A stretch of 64,000 nucleotides of DNA from Taiwanofungus camphoratus (GCA_003999685.1 CP021225.1:992001-1056000); one strand, 5' to 3'. Positions 10,345-24,220 are shown, numbered from the stretch's first letter. The notes: a model not told the origin generated them from the sequence alone. Numbers and translations: made by a program.

Positions 10345-13300
10345 CTATGTCCTAAGCTCCCTCAGCTTGCGAGAGAATGCCTCTCTACATTGGTAATGTG
10401 TGGCTTCACCCCTGACAAAACCCATGTCAGGATGCAGCTAAAGAGAGGCACAGGACTCTCACCGAGGAGCGTGAACAGCAATTACGCTATGACCAAGTCT
10501 CTTGTGACATTGGGGACATCTTAAATGGAACAACATAACGTGAGCGATTTACAAGGCCAACAAAAACGTACGTTATCACTTACATTCGGCTGTCCGTCAC
10601 CCTTACCCTCTTGGTCTGCAGAAGCATTAACCGCCGAGCCACATCATCCTTATGTGACTTGCCAATCTCGCGGACGACACGTGTGTCAAATATAGGGGCT
10701 CGAAGGGCCTCGCAGAGGAAGGCGCGCACGTCTTGCGCTGTCACCAAAGGAGGCAGAAGCTGCAGGGTCTCGACCGGGTCCAAGCGCGGGCTATGCCGGC
10801 TCACTAAGTCAAGTGCGGGCTGGAGGAGATCTATCGGAGAAGTTTGCACAGTGGGCCGTAGATAGGTTCGCAAAAGGGTAAGAAAAACACTGTGGGTTTC
10901 TGTGCCAGGTCGATATACACGTTTGCAGTACCTGAGTAATACGGATTACCGTTTATAGAAAGTCCTCTCAGTCAAAGATGACGCACTCTTCGGCTTTCAC
11001 GAAGTCTTGCAGACGATAGACATAAATTTCCAGAGCGTTGTCGTGCCTACCTAATCGACCTAGCAGGACCGCCTTTGCTTCAAAAAATTCTGAACACTGA
11101 ACGTTAGTATTCGCATTTCCTTGATCGGCACTGTGTATAATATACCAACCTTCCGAGGGCAACAAAGCATACAATCGATCAGTGTGATAATGACCTGTTG
11201 TATCAATGAAGTGTAGCAACTTTGAATACATCTTCTGACGTATCACTAATGAGTATGTCAGCATACACGGACATGCGACGTTCAACCAATACCAATTACC
11301 ATCATCGCCCGTCTTCTTTGCAGTGAGAGTCATGCGCAAGTAGAGCTCCGCTAAGCGATCATGGAAGGATTGAGCCTCTTCCCCACGTTCTTCGATCAGG
11401 TACTCGATATAATGCGCACAGACACTTGGATCAATGTTCTCAAGAAAGTCCGCTACCAGTTGTCGAGGAAGTTCGACTTCTTCGGAAGTGAAGATCTGGG
11501 GCCGCACCATTAGTCACAGTGGTGCACCATAGTCATGTGTAGTACCTCCAATGCGATTTCAGCATCTTGGTCAAATATCCAGCGGGAAGAATCGAAAATT
11601 TGGTTTAAATGCTCAGGACCCAGCCGCTGCAGATAGGTGACCGACGGCATGAGTTTATCTCTCATGTCCGTCTCCTTTTCGCTAAGCCTGTTCCCTGATG
11701 TTGAAGAATATTCATGTTGAAAGTAATAAAAAAGGGCTCACTGTCGCAGAAGCTCTAGTGCCTTGCCATGCATTCTCTTGCCATTGTACAAGTAGATCAA
11801 TTCTGAGAATTTCTTTGATGCACGCAAATGATTCTGTGAACATGTGTCATCTGCATCTAAAAACTCACCTCTCGCGCATGCAGAACCTCCTCGACCTCGG
11901 ACACTTCGCACCAATTTCCAATGCGACAAAGAGAGGCGAGCAGTCCTGGACGCACAAGGAGATAGGACTTGAAGAGTGCCGTGTCCACGATCTGGGCGAA
12001 TCGCACGAGCTCATTCGGAGTAAGTGCGGAAAGCGGGGCATCTGGCAGACTAAACAACTCCTCAATGGAGGCTATAGAAAGGTGAGGCATCTGATGTGAT
12101 TGGGCCGATGTGATATTGAGAGCCTCCAACGCTCCAGCAATCCTGGGACGGCGGTCAGACAAGTATCGCATCAGTGTTTCAATAGACCGATGGAAATTAT
12201 CTGAGGACTGATAAGTATGATTTTCCTCTTGCTATGGTATGGTTCACCCGTACCTTTTGGTCTCTCTTTTCTTCTCCCGCTTATGGAAGCAGTATCCTCG
12301 TCTCTCGGCGTCGCAGATCTTACCGTTTCCAAGCCTGCTCTTAAGGCCCCTCGAATGGAACCTTTAGGCGATGGAACTCTAGGTGGGGCGTTGTTTGTCA
12401 CAGACGAGCTCTCTTGCTCTCTATCATTCTGAGAATCTTCGGTAGAAGGCGCTCCCACAGTATGTTTTGAAGGTCCGCCATATAATGATATCCATTCGTC
12501 CCGATGAATGGATAACCTGCCAGCTACACTTTCAGGATAGAGCGCAACTACTTTAGCCGGGTTGATTTCGAGTTCTATGAACGTATTGATGGCCTCGTCA
12601 AATTGCGCAGACCGGAATTGGGAAACTGCGTGCAAAGCCTTGACCAAGCGTTGTCGACGCTCCTGTTCTGTATTAGCATGCAAGAACTGAGAGGAGATGG
12701 AAATAAAAACCTTATCTGCCAGGACAACCGAGTCGATCGTCTCAAGCAATGCAAGAGCCTCCGCGTATGACCCCGCCTCGACAAGTTCGTCAATCTGTTC
12801 GCTCCAAGACTTCATGCGAAACTGCCATATTGTACTACCTACCAATGTAGCAGCTGCACGATCCGTAGGAGTTGTGACAAGGAACAAAGATGATTTAACA
12901 GCCGTTGATGGAGTCAACAAGCGGACAGTATGGCTAGCTGCGCTTTGAGATGCGCTCGTTGAGAGAGGCGGGAAAGGTAGAGTTTGTACAGCTGACAAGG
13001 AGAGCGTAGAACGGATCTCGATGACGGGAGATGGTATAAAAGACGTCTGAGAAGAAGTAGACCCGTGATTGCCCTCCACCTGAGAACTTGGGACGGAACC
13101 AGGGGGTATGATGGAGAAGACGTATGGTTTAATAAATGCTGCAAAGCACAACGTTATTCGGAAAAACTTGAGGTCAAAAAAACACGCCTTGCCTAGTTCT
13201 TCTGGCGGTGCAGGCCAGTCTATGTTAACGATCCTTGTTGGTCTTCCCTCAATGCCCACAAAAATACCGTTGTCTAGACGAGTTAACATTACGAATCGCA

Positions 13301-14319
13301 CCCTCTCGGTGTTGCCACTTACTGTCTTTCGCGACGAGAGCTTCTGACTCATTAACGCTGACCACACAAGGCTTCGCTTTTGCTCCAAGACCAAGTGTCA
13401 TATAGCCACTGAGACCACTGAATGCGCCCATGCTAATGTTGCTGATACCTGTCCCTGAAGTTGTAGGTGACACAGGAGCTGTAAGCTCCGTAGTTGCTAA
13501 GGTGTTCAACGAGAATGAGGCATACTCCGTTGGAGAATAGCCGAAGCAGATGACTTCGCGATTTACGAAGGACATTGCTCGTGGGGAGTGAGGTAGAATC
13601 CAGTCCTGGGAACAAATGAATGTCAGCTTGTGCACTTTCCACACTTTCGATATGAATCGGGCTAACTTGCACTTCCTGTGGTTCTCCGTCTCTCCATGAA
13701 TATAACACAATCTTCCTTTTACATCCAACCGCAAGTCGGGTAACAACAACGGGAATCCCTTTCCCTTTGCCGAAGTCTCCTGTAATAGATGGCTGGGACT
13801 TGTTCTCGGAATCGTCATATTCAACACCTGTGTGTATCGCGAATGACAAGGCTCCTTTTGTCTTGAGAAGAGGCGTTTGGGGTGAGCACATCGGAAGTGG
13901 GTATAACGTCACCAAAGACTCTACATGGAAGTCGATACTCATTGTGGGATCACATTTCAAAGGAAGCACCGACCGGATAGTGCAACCAATGAGTTTATAT
14001 CTTTGATGAAACCTAGTTGCTCGATCGCTCTTCTGCTTAGCGATTTCTTGGTTTCAACGAGCTCCGCTGGGTGTTTCTCATCGTCTGCATCGGAATCTCA
14101 GCAGCTTTCGCAGCAAATTGCAAGACACGGACCTGTGAGTGCATAAACGTGTAGACTCCCGCTAGCTGTCCCGACGTAAAGTCTGTCACCTATTAGACAA
14201 GCCTTCGGTTAGCAAGTGCGTGCCTTGAAATCTGGTCTATCATTGCCTTGCACGGCCAACGACTCTGCTCGCTCCTTGAATCCATCGAGGATGGTATTTG
14301 GTGATTCGAACGGTGCCAT
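10345..14319 (-). CDS. VPS39: HOPS/CORVET-type tethering subunit Vps39/Vam6
   Basis: The start MAPFESPNTILDGFKERAES, then LAVQGDRLYVGTASGSL, opens a citron-homology (CNH) beta-propeller as in Vam6/Vps39. Further blocks include RLAVGCKRKIVLYSWRDGE and PTRIVNIDWPAPPEEL. The middle is helical clathrin-type repeat, with LVADFLENIDPSVCAHYIEY and YVYRLQDFVKAEE. The C-terminus has RVRVTDSRMCPQCHKRLG, then HSVIAVHAPR and GEATHYQC. This is the RING-like zinc end of the family, and it finishes SRKLRELRT. Vps39 belongs to the HOPS complex that tethers late endosomes, autophagosomes and vacuoles, and in yeast also to vacuole-mitochondria contacts. The first intron appears to use a GC donor (AAG|GCAATG, acceptor AATAG). 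The other introns are short GT-AG. The gene looks complete. Confidence 0.93.
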
Positions 14320-15027
14320 TGCACTAAGGTAAAAGAACGGAGAATAAGCAACTAGACATGAGATGAGATTCCACTAAGGAAACTATCCAGAGGGGAACCT
14401 ACTGCCGCTCAGTACTACTGCTAGTATTTGGTCCTCTTGGCACTGGCCCACAGTGCTGCGGCCTGGACGCGCGGGGCGACGCGAATACTGCAGCACGTGA
14501 GAGTGAATCGGGCGCCCAAGGGTAAAACTACCTAAATAACAAGTCGGGCGAGGGGATCGGTCTGCATAATGTAGACGTGAAATACAACAATTGCAAGCAT
14601 CATGAATCTTGTCTTCACGACTTTAAGCCACAGAATGGATTATGCATAAGGCCCGGACATTACAGTACAACGATCATCACACTATGGACAGAGAAGGTGA
14701 ACACGAATAAAAAAAGCACGAAACAGCCAGAATGAAGGAAAGACCAAAAGAACCCAAAACAGGATGCACAAAGACGATTTTTTTACTTTTACGCGTAAGT
14801 GGGTGGCGATAGGGAGAGGCTAGGCTCATCGCGAGCGCCGACGGGACATGATGGAACCAATCGAGTTATCGATAACGGAACGCCCTACCCAGGCAGTTGA
14901 AGACAGTGGAACGAGTAGGACGGCCTATGGCAGCCAAATAGGCACAACTAATGGGGGACAAAGGACCGGCGCTTCGCTGAAGGGCACAAACATTTAATAA
15001 ATCCTCCAAATGAACAATGCCACCGTT
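14320..15027. other. Intergenic between two minus-strand genes
   Basis: This is the promoter side of VPS39 and the 3' flank of the Myb-like gene. It has A-rich stretches and no open frame of note. I see no RNA gene or repeat. Confidence 0.4.
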
Positions 15028-17104
15028 CTATCTCCGCTCGCTCGTGGTGCCGTTTGGACGATACATGTAATGATGGGTCGCAGCGCTGTTCCCATGGGAG
15101 GATGGTGGTCTTGATGTTGACGTGTTCGCAGCCGCAGCAGCACCATATGAGGTTGTCTGGGTGGGACGCGGTCGGTAATAGCTGTTGTTTCGAGGATCCG
15201 TTTGCGCGCTTGCCATCACGGGAGACGGCGTGTTTGCAGCAACAGTTGGCATCGGCCAGGGAAGATTGCTTGCCGTTGCAGGAGAGGAATTTGTCGTGGT
15301 ACGTGCCGGAGCTATTGTGGCCGGCGTCGAAGGGGACACTTGTGACTGTGCGACAACTGTGGATGCATTAGAGGCTGCGATAGAAGCTGGCGTGATGGTG
15401 GTTGAGGCGGAGGTGGATATGAGACCTGTCGGGCTCTGGGTTGTCTGCATTGTATTGACCTGAGAAGCACTCGTAGAAGGAGTACCAGCAGCGGTGTTGT
15501 CATTGTTGTCTCCCTGTCCTGACTCCGTCTCTCGACGACGTTTCGTCCCACGAGTCGTACTCTCCTTAAGACCCATAGACGTTGCCTTCAAAAGAATCTG
15601 ATGCCTGTTTTGCACTGCCGTAAGACATGATGCCTCTGAAAAAACTTATTACACAGGTTCTATGCTCACCTGGTCCTACTATTGCCCCATTGATGTACTA
15701 CCCAGTCCCACTCTATCTCACCCTTGTTCTGCGGCCCACCCATCTCGCGACTCTGCTCCGCGAGTTTCCTCAATTTGTCTGTCTCCTCCTCAGACCATGT
15801 TCCTTGCTGACCTCCCGGTGCTACAGACCCCGTAGCCGCATTGAACGTGGATATGGTTCCGGTAGTTGAGGTTGTTGGCGCCGCCGAGGATGGGGCGGTT
15901 GCAGCTGCAGGTTGCGTGGGCGCTGGATAATTATAAGCCGGCTGGGCGGGATAGGAGTAATACGGCGCAGTGGGATAGCGTGAGCCGGCTGCCGCATACA
16001 TGGGAGGATAGTACGGCTGCGCATGCGGAGGTGGATGCGAAGGCGGAGGCATAGCGGGAGCGCCAAGAGACATGACGAAGGATTGCGGGTTGGTAATGAC
16101 AGAACCCGAAGGATTAGGGGTGTTGCTGGCAGGGGAAGCGCTTGCTGCGGGCGGTGCCATTTGCGGATAAGAAGGTATAGATGAATATACTGCCGGTGGA
16201 GTCTGGCCGACCAACTGACTTGGATTAGCGAGCTACGCAAGAGTGAGAAAGATGACAAAAAAGAGAGTCAAGGGATACCAACCAGATTGTCGCAGACACG
16301 TTTGGCGTCTGCAATCATAGCCAGAGGATCTATCTTCGTCGCGGGTCCCATCTGATAGCATTGTGCTATGACCATGGGCGAAGCAGCTTTCTTTGTGATG
16401 AGACGCAATCGAGCTTCAGATTTAGATGGTGCCTATCACTGAGGTACTTACCACTAGCTCTTCTGCAGCGTTGTAGAATTCTGAACAAAGGTTCAATGCC
16501 CGCCATTGAAACTCGTAGAATTGTTGATTTTGAGATATAGCACCACCCGGAACAGGAGGGTACTGGTAGAACCCAGGGTGCTGCGAGTTTGCGGGAGCTT
16601 TTGTTGAAGATCCGACGGGTGCTCGAGGCTTGCGGTTTCGTGAACCCCTTGGACGGCCTGGTTTGCGCTTCTCAGAGCTATCGGCATCAGTAGCTTGACT
16701 TTGTGCTTGGTCTTGTGTCGCTGGTAATTGCTTGCTGAGATTGGCGTGGGCGGCGGAAGCCGGGCTTCCGGCACATGGTTAGCTGAAGGCGTTGGCGCAG
16801 TATACTTTACACACCCTGTAGACCCTGCTTGCGCCTGAGCAGCAGGCGCGCGAGGCGATGAATGGGTGCTTGCGGACTGTTGGGGATCCGGATCGTTATG
16901 CTCGAGTTCTTCCTCGACAATCTCCTCATCGTCCTCTTCCTCTTCCTCTTCCTCTTCTCGATGACCAGTTGTAGTGCCGTTTGCGGCAGAGTTCTGAGCG
17001 TGGGAGCCATAGGAGTTATATTGTTGTTGGGGGGAGCGGCCGGCTGGGACGAGAGGAGGGTGAAGGGCGTGCGACAGGGGTTGATAATACTGCGGATTGT
17101 CCAT
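15028..17104 (-). CDS. AT-hook and Myb/SANT-like nuclear protein
   Basis: The start MDNPQYYQPLSHALHPPLVP is followed by a run of eight Glu and an acidic segment. Next comes an AT-hook (KRKPGRPRGSRNRK) that would bind the minor groove of AT-rich DNA. A block with EFQWRALNLCSEFYNAAEEL is followed by MIADAKRVCDNLL and a long Pro/Ala/Tyr-rich linker. A single Myb/SANT-like helix set follows: TWSEEETDKLRKLAEQSRE, then EIEWDWVVHQWGNSRTRHQI. The C-terminus is Thr/Ser-rich with no further domain. The mixture suggests a chromatin or transcription protein of the basidiomycete lineage. I know no named orthologue. Exons lie at about 17104-16500, with a small one around 16300-16450, and at 16214-15666 and 15615-15028. 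The gene faces away from MEX67, with about 620 bases between the starts. Confidence 0.8.
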
Positions 17105-17727
17105 CCTTTTTTTTCCAGGAATTACCTTGAGATGGCGAATACCTGTAACGCTGGATGAGCGGACAGGAGAAGTGCAACAAGAACAACAAAGAAATCTCGT
17201 GGGAACACCCCCTTCAACATTCTGCGGGGTTACAATCTGGAAGAAAGGGTACACTACCCAGGCGTTTCTTATAACAGCACTGCGCGGAGATATGTTTGTT
17301 CAGCAATAAACATCGGTAGGAAGATGTACAGGATCTGACTGCTCTCATAAAATCGCTCAAAATCTCAGATTTTCGGATACGAGAAATGAGCTTGCGGCAC
17401 GGCCCGCAATTCGACTACGTGACGATGTCGGTGCTCGTGTCACGCAGTGATCAGATGTGACGAGGCCACCCACAGCCTTGAGTCAATTACCTAATACTGC
17501 GCGGGCCCGCAACTTGGATTTCGACCTAACCAACTCAAACAACTGTCGAGACAACCTTTTCTATTGTTTGACGATCATTGTCGTCCAGCTTGTCAAGAAC
17601 CCATTCCTTGCATCTGTCTCTCTATAAGCAGGGACGGACACAACCTTGCTTTACTTTGTCGTCACGCGCCACGCCGAACTCTTGTCCAGAAGTTACGGTC
17701 GGAAGGCCTCGACATTCTTCTCCCATC
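17105..17727. promoter_or_regulatory. Shared divergent promoter region
   Basis: About 620 bases separate the start codons of the Myb-like gene (minus) and MEX67 (plus). Pyrimidine-rich tracts lie close to the MEX67 start. No convincing TATA box is visible. The region must hold both promoters, but the exact elements cannot be named. Confidence 0.5.
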
Positions 17728-20124
17728 ATGTTCTCAAGTCCGGCTCCAGCTCCTGGAGGACGCAGTATAGCAACCAATGCCTTTCGCAGCGCGGGTCTCA
17801 TGGATCGGGACGAACGTATGCGCGATGCCTCTGACAAACCAGGGGGTCGCAAAGGGACTCAAAAGGCAGCCCACAAATCGCGTTCGCATCGACCGCGCCC
17901 AATTGACGTCTTGACTGGCAAAGACCAGCCAGGTACCTCGAACTCGCGAACTTCCACGGTAAATAAAATGCTTGTTCTATACTCATTCAGCCCTAGTGAC
18001 AGCTAGACCTGGCCACGCCCGTCTTCTCACCTCGCTCCTTTCCGTGAAAAAAACACATTGCTTACTCTGTTCATTCTCATTCCGGTCCACCCTTCGCGTC
18101 GTCTCCTGTGTGTCTGCTGAAGCTTTCTGCGAGAATAGCTGCAGGTGATTCACTGGCGATCCGTGGTGCCGCGAAGGGAACCTTGGGACGTCATCGTAGG
18201 AACGCTGTCTCGAGCGGTGGATCAGGCGTAATAGACTCAAGTGGCGCTATCTTCGAGAGCAAAACGATTGAGCTTTGGCGAGAATTTGTCAATAAACGAT
18301 GGAATCCTGAAGCACGATTCCTGAATCTTGAGGTAAGTGCCGTATGTCTGTAATGCATATGCTCACGAGTTTTTTACTGGTATCCCTTCAGCGAATGGCC
18401 GAGGACGACTTTGTGCGCCGAAATCGGTTGGTAGCACCAGGCGTATCTTCGTCATACAAAGAAGCCGCAGTCATTTTCAAGCTTGCATCACGTCTCCTGC
18501 CCGAGGTATGCCCGTTCTTGTAATTTTGGTTCATTCACTTATGTAGCTGCAGGTGCAAACCATCTCTCTGGCGTACAACAACATCGTTAGCGGACAAAAT
18601 ATATCGCGTCTCTCGCACTACCTCCCCAGATTGGTCAATCTGTCATTAGAGGGTAATAAGCTCGCTTCATGGAGGGACATTGACTACATCTCAGGAAGGA
18701 GAGGAAAATTGGAGAATTTGCGAGAGTTAGTGCTGACTGGCAATCCTGTACGAGATCTGGAGTATCGAAATAATAGGGGCGACCGGTACAAGAGGTACAT
18801 GTTTTGATCTTTTGATTGCTGCGTAGCTGACACACCACACAAGCGATATCGCACGACGGTTCCCATCTCTGGAGATTCTCGATCAGGAGGCACTGCCAAA
18901 GATTTCCTTCGATGTTCCCCATGCATCAACGTCCAGTTCTGTCCCCGTGTATTCACCTGCGACAGCATTTCCGACTGAAATGGGTTCCTCATTCATTACT
19001 GGAGTTGACAGCACAATTGTCAGCAATTTCTTCATGCGGTATGTGGTTCTTCTGTTTGGATTGGCTTTTATTTACTGCGCTCTCGTAGCTTTTTTCCGCT
19101 CTTCGACAACCAACGCGCAGCACTGCTTGATGTATATCATCCGGCGGCGACATTCTCATTTTCAGCGAACACCGCGATCCCAGCGCGGGCGAAAATAGAG
19201 GGCTATCATCACTCAAAGGTGATGCCGAATCAGCGGAAGTTGGACTGGGCGCCATGGTTGATCGGTGGGCGCGGTGGCTCGCGAAACCTGAACCGGATGG
19301 GTGGCAGTGTGGACAAGATGACGAAGACTCTGCACGTTGGGAACGAAGAGGCAGTGAAGGCAATGGCTGACTTGCCCACTACGAAACATGATGTTGCAGG
19401 TGCACCCGAGAAGTTCTGCGTGGATGCGTGGCCTATGCCGCAGGGCGATTTAATACAGTTGTTTGTCACTGTACATGGCCAGTTCGAGGAAGGTGTGTCC
19501 GGTTAAACCTTTGTATCCCGTCATGGGTAAACTCACACTCCTAATAGAACCGTCGAAGGGTATTCGCTCTTTTGACCGGTCATTCGTGCTAGCGCCTGCG
19601 CCCGAGGGTTCAAGGGCCAAGCAGAATGGTTGGAACGTGATTATACTTTCCGATCAATTGGTCGTGCGAGCATATTCAAGCCATGAGGCGTGGCGCCCCG
19701 GTCCGATGCGTGTACAAGCAGGAGACCTTTTACCTGTCGCTCCAACTGTGCCTTCGGTTAACTCGTCACCCCAGGTGCAGTTACAAGATGCATTGGCAAC
19801 GATGGTGAGTTCATCAAAAATGACCAACAATTACAGATGTCTCGTGTTCCGCTCAGATGACATCGATTATTGACAATTTACGTCCTGTTTTCCCTACAGC
19901 CGGAACCGCAGAGATCATCGGTCTTGCAGATTTGTCAACGGACAGGCTTAAATGTCAGGTTTGCCATTGATTGTCTGGAGGGTAATGGATGGGATCTCGA
20001 GCGTGCTGTTGCCAATTTCGAGCAGGTCAAGGTGCGTGATTCGCTGGCGAGCTAATCGACTTATCTGATCTCGCATTCGATCTTTACATCATAGGGGACG
20101 CTTTCCCGAGACGCCTTCTTGTAG
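17728..20124 (+). CDS. MEX67: mRNA export receptor Mex67 (TAP/NXF family)
   Basis: The start is [20 protein letters not shown]. After a short basic region come leucine-rich repeats ([44 protein letters not shown]). The NTF2-like domain follows, with [30 protein letters not shown] and a stretch ending in WRPGPMRV. The end is the UBA-like TAP-C domain that binds FG nucleoporins ([20 protein letters not shown], then [14 protein letters not shown]) and the tail GTLSRDAFL. Mex67, with its partner Mtr2, carries mature mRNPs through the nuclear pore. The last intron (GTGCGTGATT to CATCATAG) is needed to reach the tail. Many short introns occur. All domains are present, so the gene is probably functional. 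Confidence 0.93.
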
Positions 20125-20957
20125 TTCTCCTCGCTGCTGCCTCGTGTGTGCGGACTCATCATGATTCTCCCTCCGGATATACCGCTCGAATGTCAGCACG
20201 ATCAGCTGTGCAAGATCGCTTGTGGAGTGTCGGCGGGTACCATGATCTAGCTGGGCAATCGTGACATCTGAGGGAAGATGCTCTTTCTCATTACCGTCTC
20301 CTGTTTTCTCACCCATCCATGTGTAACGTACGACACAGCATCCCTCGTCATCTCGCTCGCATACATACATATATTGTTTATAGTCGCATACTCATCCTCC
20401 TCTTATCTCCTCTTCTCGACATCCACAATCGATCACAGTAGCGTTCTTCTGGAGCGTCGAGTGTAGTGAATTAGTATGTAGCCACAAGAGTCTGCCTTCA
20501 TGCCTAGAATTGACAATGGATATCGGGAGTATGGAGGCGCCTTCCTATTCGAGTATTTTGTTCAAGTGGCAAACAACGCCTGCCAAACAAATGACAGTCA
20601 CTTTTTTTTTCTTTTGTCATTGAAAACTTGGTGTACTGTGGTTCAGAACGGTCTCTGATTGCTCAACATGCTTTGTAGCTATCGATTCACACTGTTCTTT
20701 AAGTCAATACTCTAGACTTCGCCTTAACGCCGCCTCGAGGCAGACGTATAGCCCCGTTTGGGCGATGTACGAGATGTACGGCCAGCGCTGTCTTCTGATG
20801 CATTCCTATGCCTCGTGTACATTATTTCCAGACGTAAGTTTATTCATATATGGCTGCCAACTGTCCGCTCTTTCTCCATCATTCAGTTCCTCGGGCAGGA
20901 GCCGTAAATCTGACCAAGACGTGCTTTCTTGCTTGTTACAAATATTCATCACTTGAG
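20125..20957 (+). other. Intergenic, MEX67 3' flank and ankyrin gene 5' region
   Basis: There is no recognisable coding block. T-rich tracts (for example around 20600) and short open stretches occur. The 5' untranslated region of the next gene probably begins in the last 200 bases. Confidence 0.35.
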
Positions 20958-23900
20958 ATGGCGACTCGAGACGCTATGCAACGTTGTACTAGTCAATCTG
21001 TACTTGATAATCTGTCACTTCTAGATGCTGCAGCGCGAGGAGATGAAGCGGCTGTTAGGCTCGCCCTCGAATCGGGAGCTGACGTGAACGCATCGGATTC
21101 TGCAGGTCGGACGACTATAACATGTGCCATTGCAGGAGATAGGTATGTTCACCTTGTTGCTTCGTATCGATGATTTACTGATCATCGGAAAACACGCATA
21201 AGTTGGCACGATGTAGACGTGTCAAACGTATCATTCAAGCCGCAGAGCCGTCTACAAATCCTGATATTACTCCTTTCTCACGATGATATATCATTGTACG
21301 CGTTGAACGCTCCTGTTCAGGGTGTGACTCCACTGTGTCTTGCTGCCTGGTTGGACTTGCCCGAAGTCGTACTACTCCTTTTGGAAGATAGCCATGGCAT
21401 GGTGGCTGTGGATGGAATGGATACACACGCAGCAACTCCTCTCATGTGTACGTGGAGTATTCACATGTGCCTTATCCAATTACTGAACACTTAATAGATG
21501 CCGCTCGAGATGGTAGATTTGAAGTTGTGTGCCATCTGGTGCGTTGTCATTAGCTGATTCTTCGTCGTTGCTCATCATAGACGGTTCTTCAGCTTGAGCA
21601 TGGTGCAAGACCAGATTTTAGGGACGTCAATCATCGCTCTGCAATCCAGTACTCCCTGCAACATCCTCGAATCCTGTGGCTGTGCGAGCGCGCTCTCCGG
21701 AGGCAGAGAGCGCAAGAAAGCTTAGTGTGTACTCGATATGGATTCTTACTCGCCTCGATAGTTCTGCTCATCATTGATCTAGTCTCACAATAGAAGAAAT
21801 CTTATTCATCTGCCACAAATCTATCTTCATCCACTTCTAGCATCTACTTCATCTTCGTTATACCAAGACTTCCCCCCGGTGGTTGTGTCTTTACGAGACT
21901 GCACTCGGTCTACCGAAACCATCATCCAGGCCGTCAAGACTACCGACTTGCCGCTACTTCAAACTACGCTTTTTTCAGTCAATTGCGCGCCATTGCCTAA
22001 TCCGAGTGAGATACCGATTCTAGTCAATCTTCCTGATGCTCTGGGATGGAGCCCCATCCACTATTGTGTTTCTGCCGAACCACCCTCGATTGAAGTGCTC
22101 GATGTTCTGTACCGAGCCGGAGCCGACGTCAGTCTTTACACAACCTCTGGACATGGTACTCCCTTGCATTGCCTTGCGTATAAGGCAAGAGCGTCGAAAA
22201 GTGAGGCTGAAGCGGTATCAATGCGTTCGTTCGTCCTTCATCTAGTTCGCGATTTTCGGTCGCCCTTATCGGCCGAGGATCGCAATAAGGACACATGTCT
22301 ACATATCGCCGCCGAGCATGGACACAACTTGGACGTATTGGTGGCATTCCTAACCTGTGATACTAATGGCGCTGTCCGAGAACGGCGTAATGCGAGAGGG
22401 TGTGTTCTATTCATCTGAACTGCTACTACAGGCCATGTTATTGATTAAGGATCAGCTTGACAGCCTTGGAAGTGGCTAAGCCAGAGTTTCGGGCTGCTTT
22501 CGGAATAGATGCTGAGCACTTACGATCGGTTTCTTCTGCCTCGATTCGTACAATTCGACCATCCACAGCCGGATCACTCCAGTCAACACCTTCCCTAGCA
22601 AGTCTTGCGTCTGCTACAGTCCGTCTGCATATGTTTCCAGAACGCTATCAGGCCCAAGGGCCTCCAGACTCAGGGTCCGAATGGTCGACTGTACCTGATC
22701 GTATACTGAACAATCTGCGGATGGTCTCTAAAGGACTTGCCGATTCTAGTGGCGTCGATGTGGAGGCAAGCCGAGAGTTGCTGCAGAAAACCTTAGACAT
22801 GAGTGACGAGCTGTTGGCGTACTTGCGATCTCGAATCCATGACGCTGCCGATGATTTGCGGGATGCACGAGGAATGTTCAAACGAGTCGACGCTCTTCTC
22901 GAAGACGTAACACGAACCATGGAAGACAGTCTAGGTGTTCCCTTGGTCGAGTATGACGAGGCACAAGATCTTTGGGACCGGGCGCGGAGACTGACTACCG
23001 ACTCTGGATATTCCGAAGCAACGGCTGTTTCTATTGATGGCTTTACCCTTATCAACAGAAAATGTCGTTCAATGTCTGATCTGAAGGCTTCTGGATGCGC
23101 GCTTACCGCAGAAGTGGGTCCTGTTTCCTTACAGACAGGACCTCCGTACCCGAAGATTGTCGTGGTCCAGGATGGCACTCGCGAGGACTGCGTTGAACAG
23201 AGGGTCACGAACGCCGATCACTCTCTTCCCCGGGCGGATGCTGCCAGTGGCGAGTGGGGCCTGATGAAGCTGGTATCTCCGTGGGTAAAGGACTTACCGA
23301 GAAAAATCAGCAAGAGGGATCTGAAACTGAACAGGATGCTCGACCGAGTCCCCTCTACCCAGCAAGTCGCAGAGAGGAAAGACTCAGTGTCGAGCAGCAC
23401 GGCGAAGCTGAAGGCGTGGCTCCTGAAGAAGATCATCAGGCCTGAATCGCCGCTTAAGCTGGATGTCGCAAGCACCGGGGATGAAGAACTCTCGAGCCAT
23501 GTATCCGTAGTGGCGGCACCTGACCAGCACAATGGAAGCGCATCTGTTGTGGACAGATCTCTAGAGGCTCCCCGAAACTTTATCCCCATTTCGAAGCGCA
23601 AGGTTGTGCTGGCATGTCGCAGGAGTCTATCCACTGTCACCAAGGACTTGTCACGGATAGAAGAGTGTATGGATGCAGTAAGCACGTTCTCATCTCTTCT
23701 CTAATGACAACTGAATTCGGCCAGGCGGATCAATACATCGCCATGGCTTACCACGCAGTATCCCAAGCTGATCAGAGACTAAAAAATGCAGTCCTGGTCA
23801 GTGATTTATATCGTAGATTACCAAATAGGAAGCTGATGGCTGCTACAGTCTCGTCGGGCTTCGCTCGAATGCATTCGCCTCGCGCAACTCAAGGCGCGTT

Positions 23901-24220
23901 TGCAGGATCGTTCATCCGGTTCATATATAGACGCATCTGGCGTTGATCATCATCAGGCTTTCGTCGTTTTTCCTTCAATATACGACTCATCTCACACTGA
24001 CAAGCAAACCTCCCTTGAGCTTGCATCTGCAAGTTCTTCTACAGTGTCGCTTTCATCGACTTTGATAGAAGGCGACGACAACGATACACGCGTTCTGCGA
24101 AGGCTATTGACACGCAAGGTCGAAGCGAGGACAGACGGCGCTCTGGAAGAGATTGAAAAGGTCATCGTTTGGCTGCGCATCACTAGAGACACTATTCAGA
24201 ACTTGCGAAGACGGACTTAG
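20958..24220 (+). CDS. Ankyrin-repeat protein with helical C-terminal region
   Basis: The ATG at 20958 opens with SLLDAAARGDEAAVRLALES and GADVNASDSAGRT, a standard ankyrin repeat. Further repeats follow across introns: GVTPLCLAAWLDLPEVVLLL, DARDGRFEVV-like, LGWSPIHYCVSAEPPSIEVL, HGTPLHCLAYKAR, and DTCLHIAAEHGHNLDVLVAF. After the repeats (about residue 400) comes a Ser-rich linker. A long helical, charged region then follows (ASRELLQKTLDMSDELLAYL, RSRIHDAADDLRDARGMFKR), and the end is EEIEKVIVWLRITRDTIQNL. Ankyrin repeats mediate protein binding, and the partner is unknown. The layout (ankyrins then alpha-helical tail) recalls Akr/Gpr-type scaffold proteins, but no enzyme domain is seen. The first acceptor is CATAAG, which keeps the frame. 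At least seven exons are needed. Confidence 0.8.
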
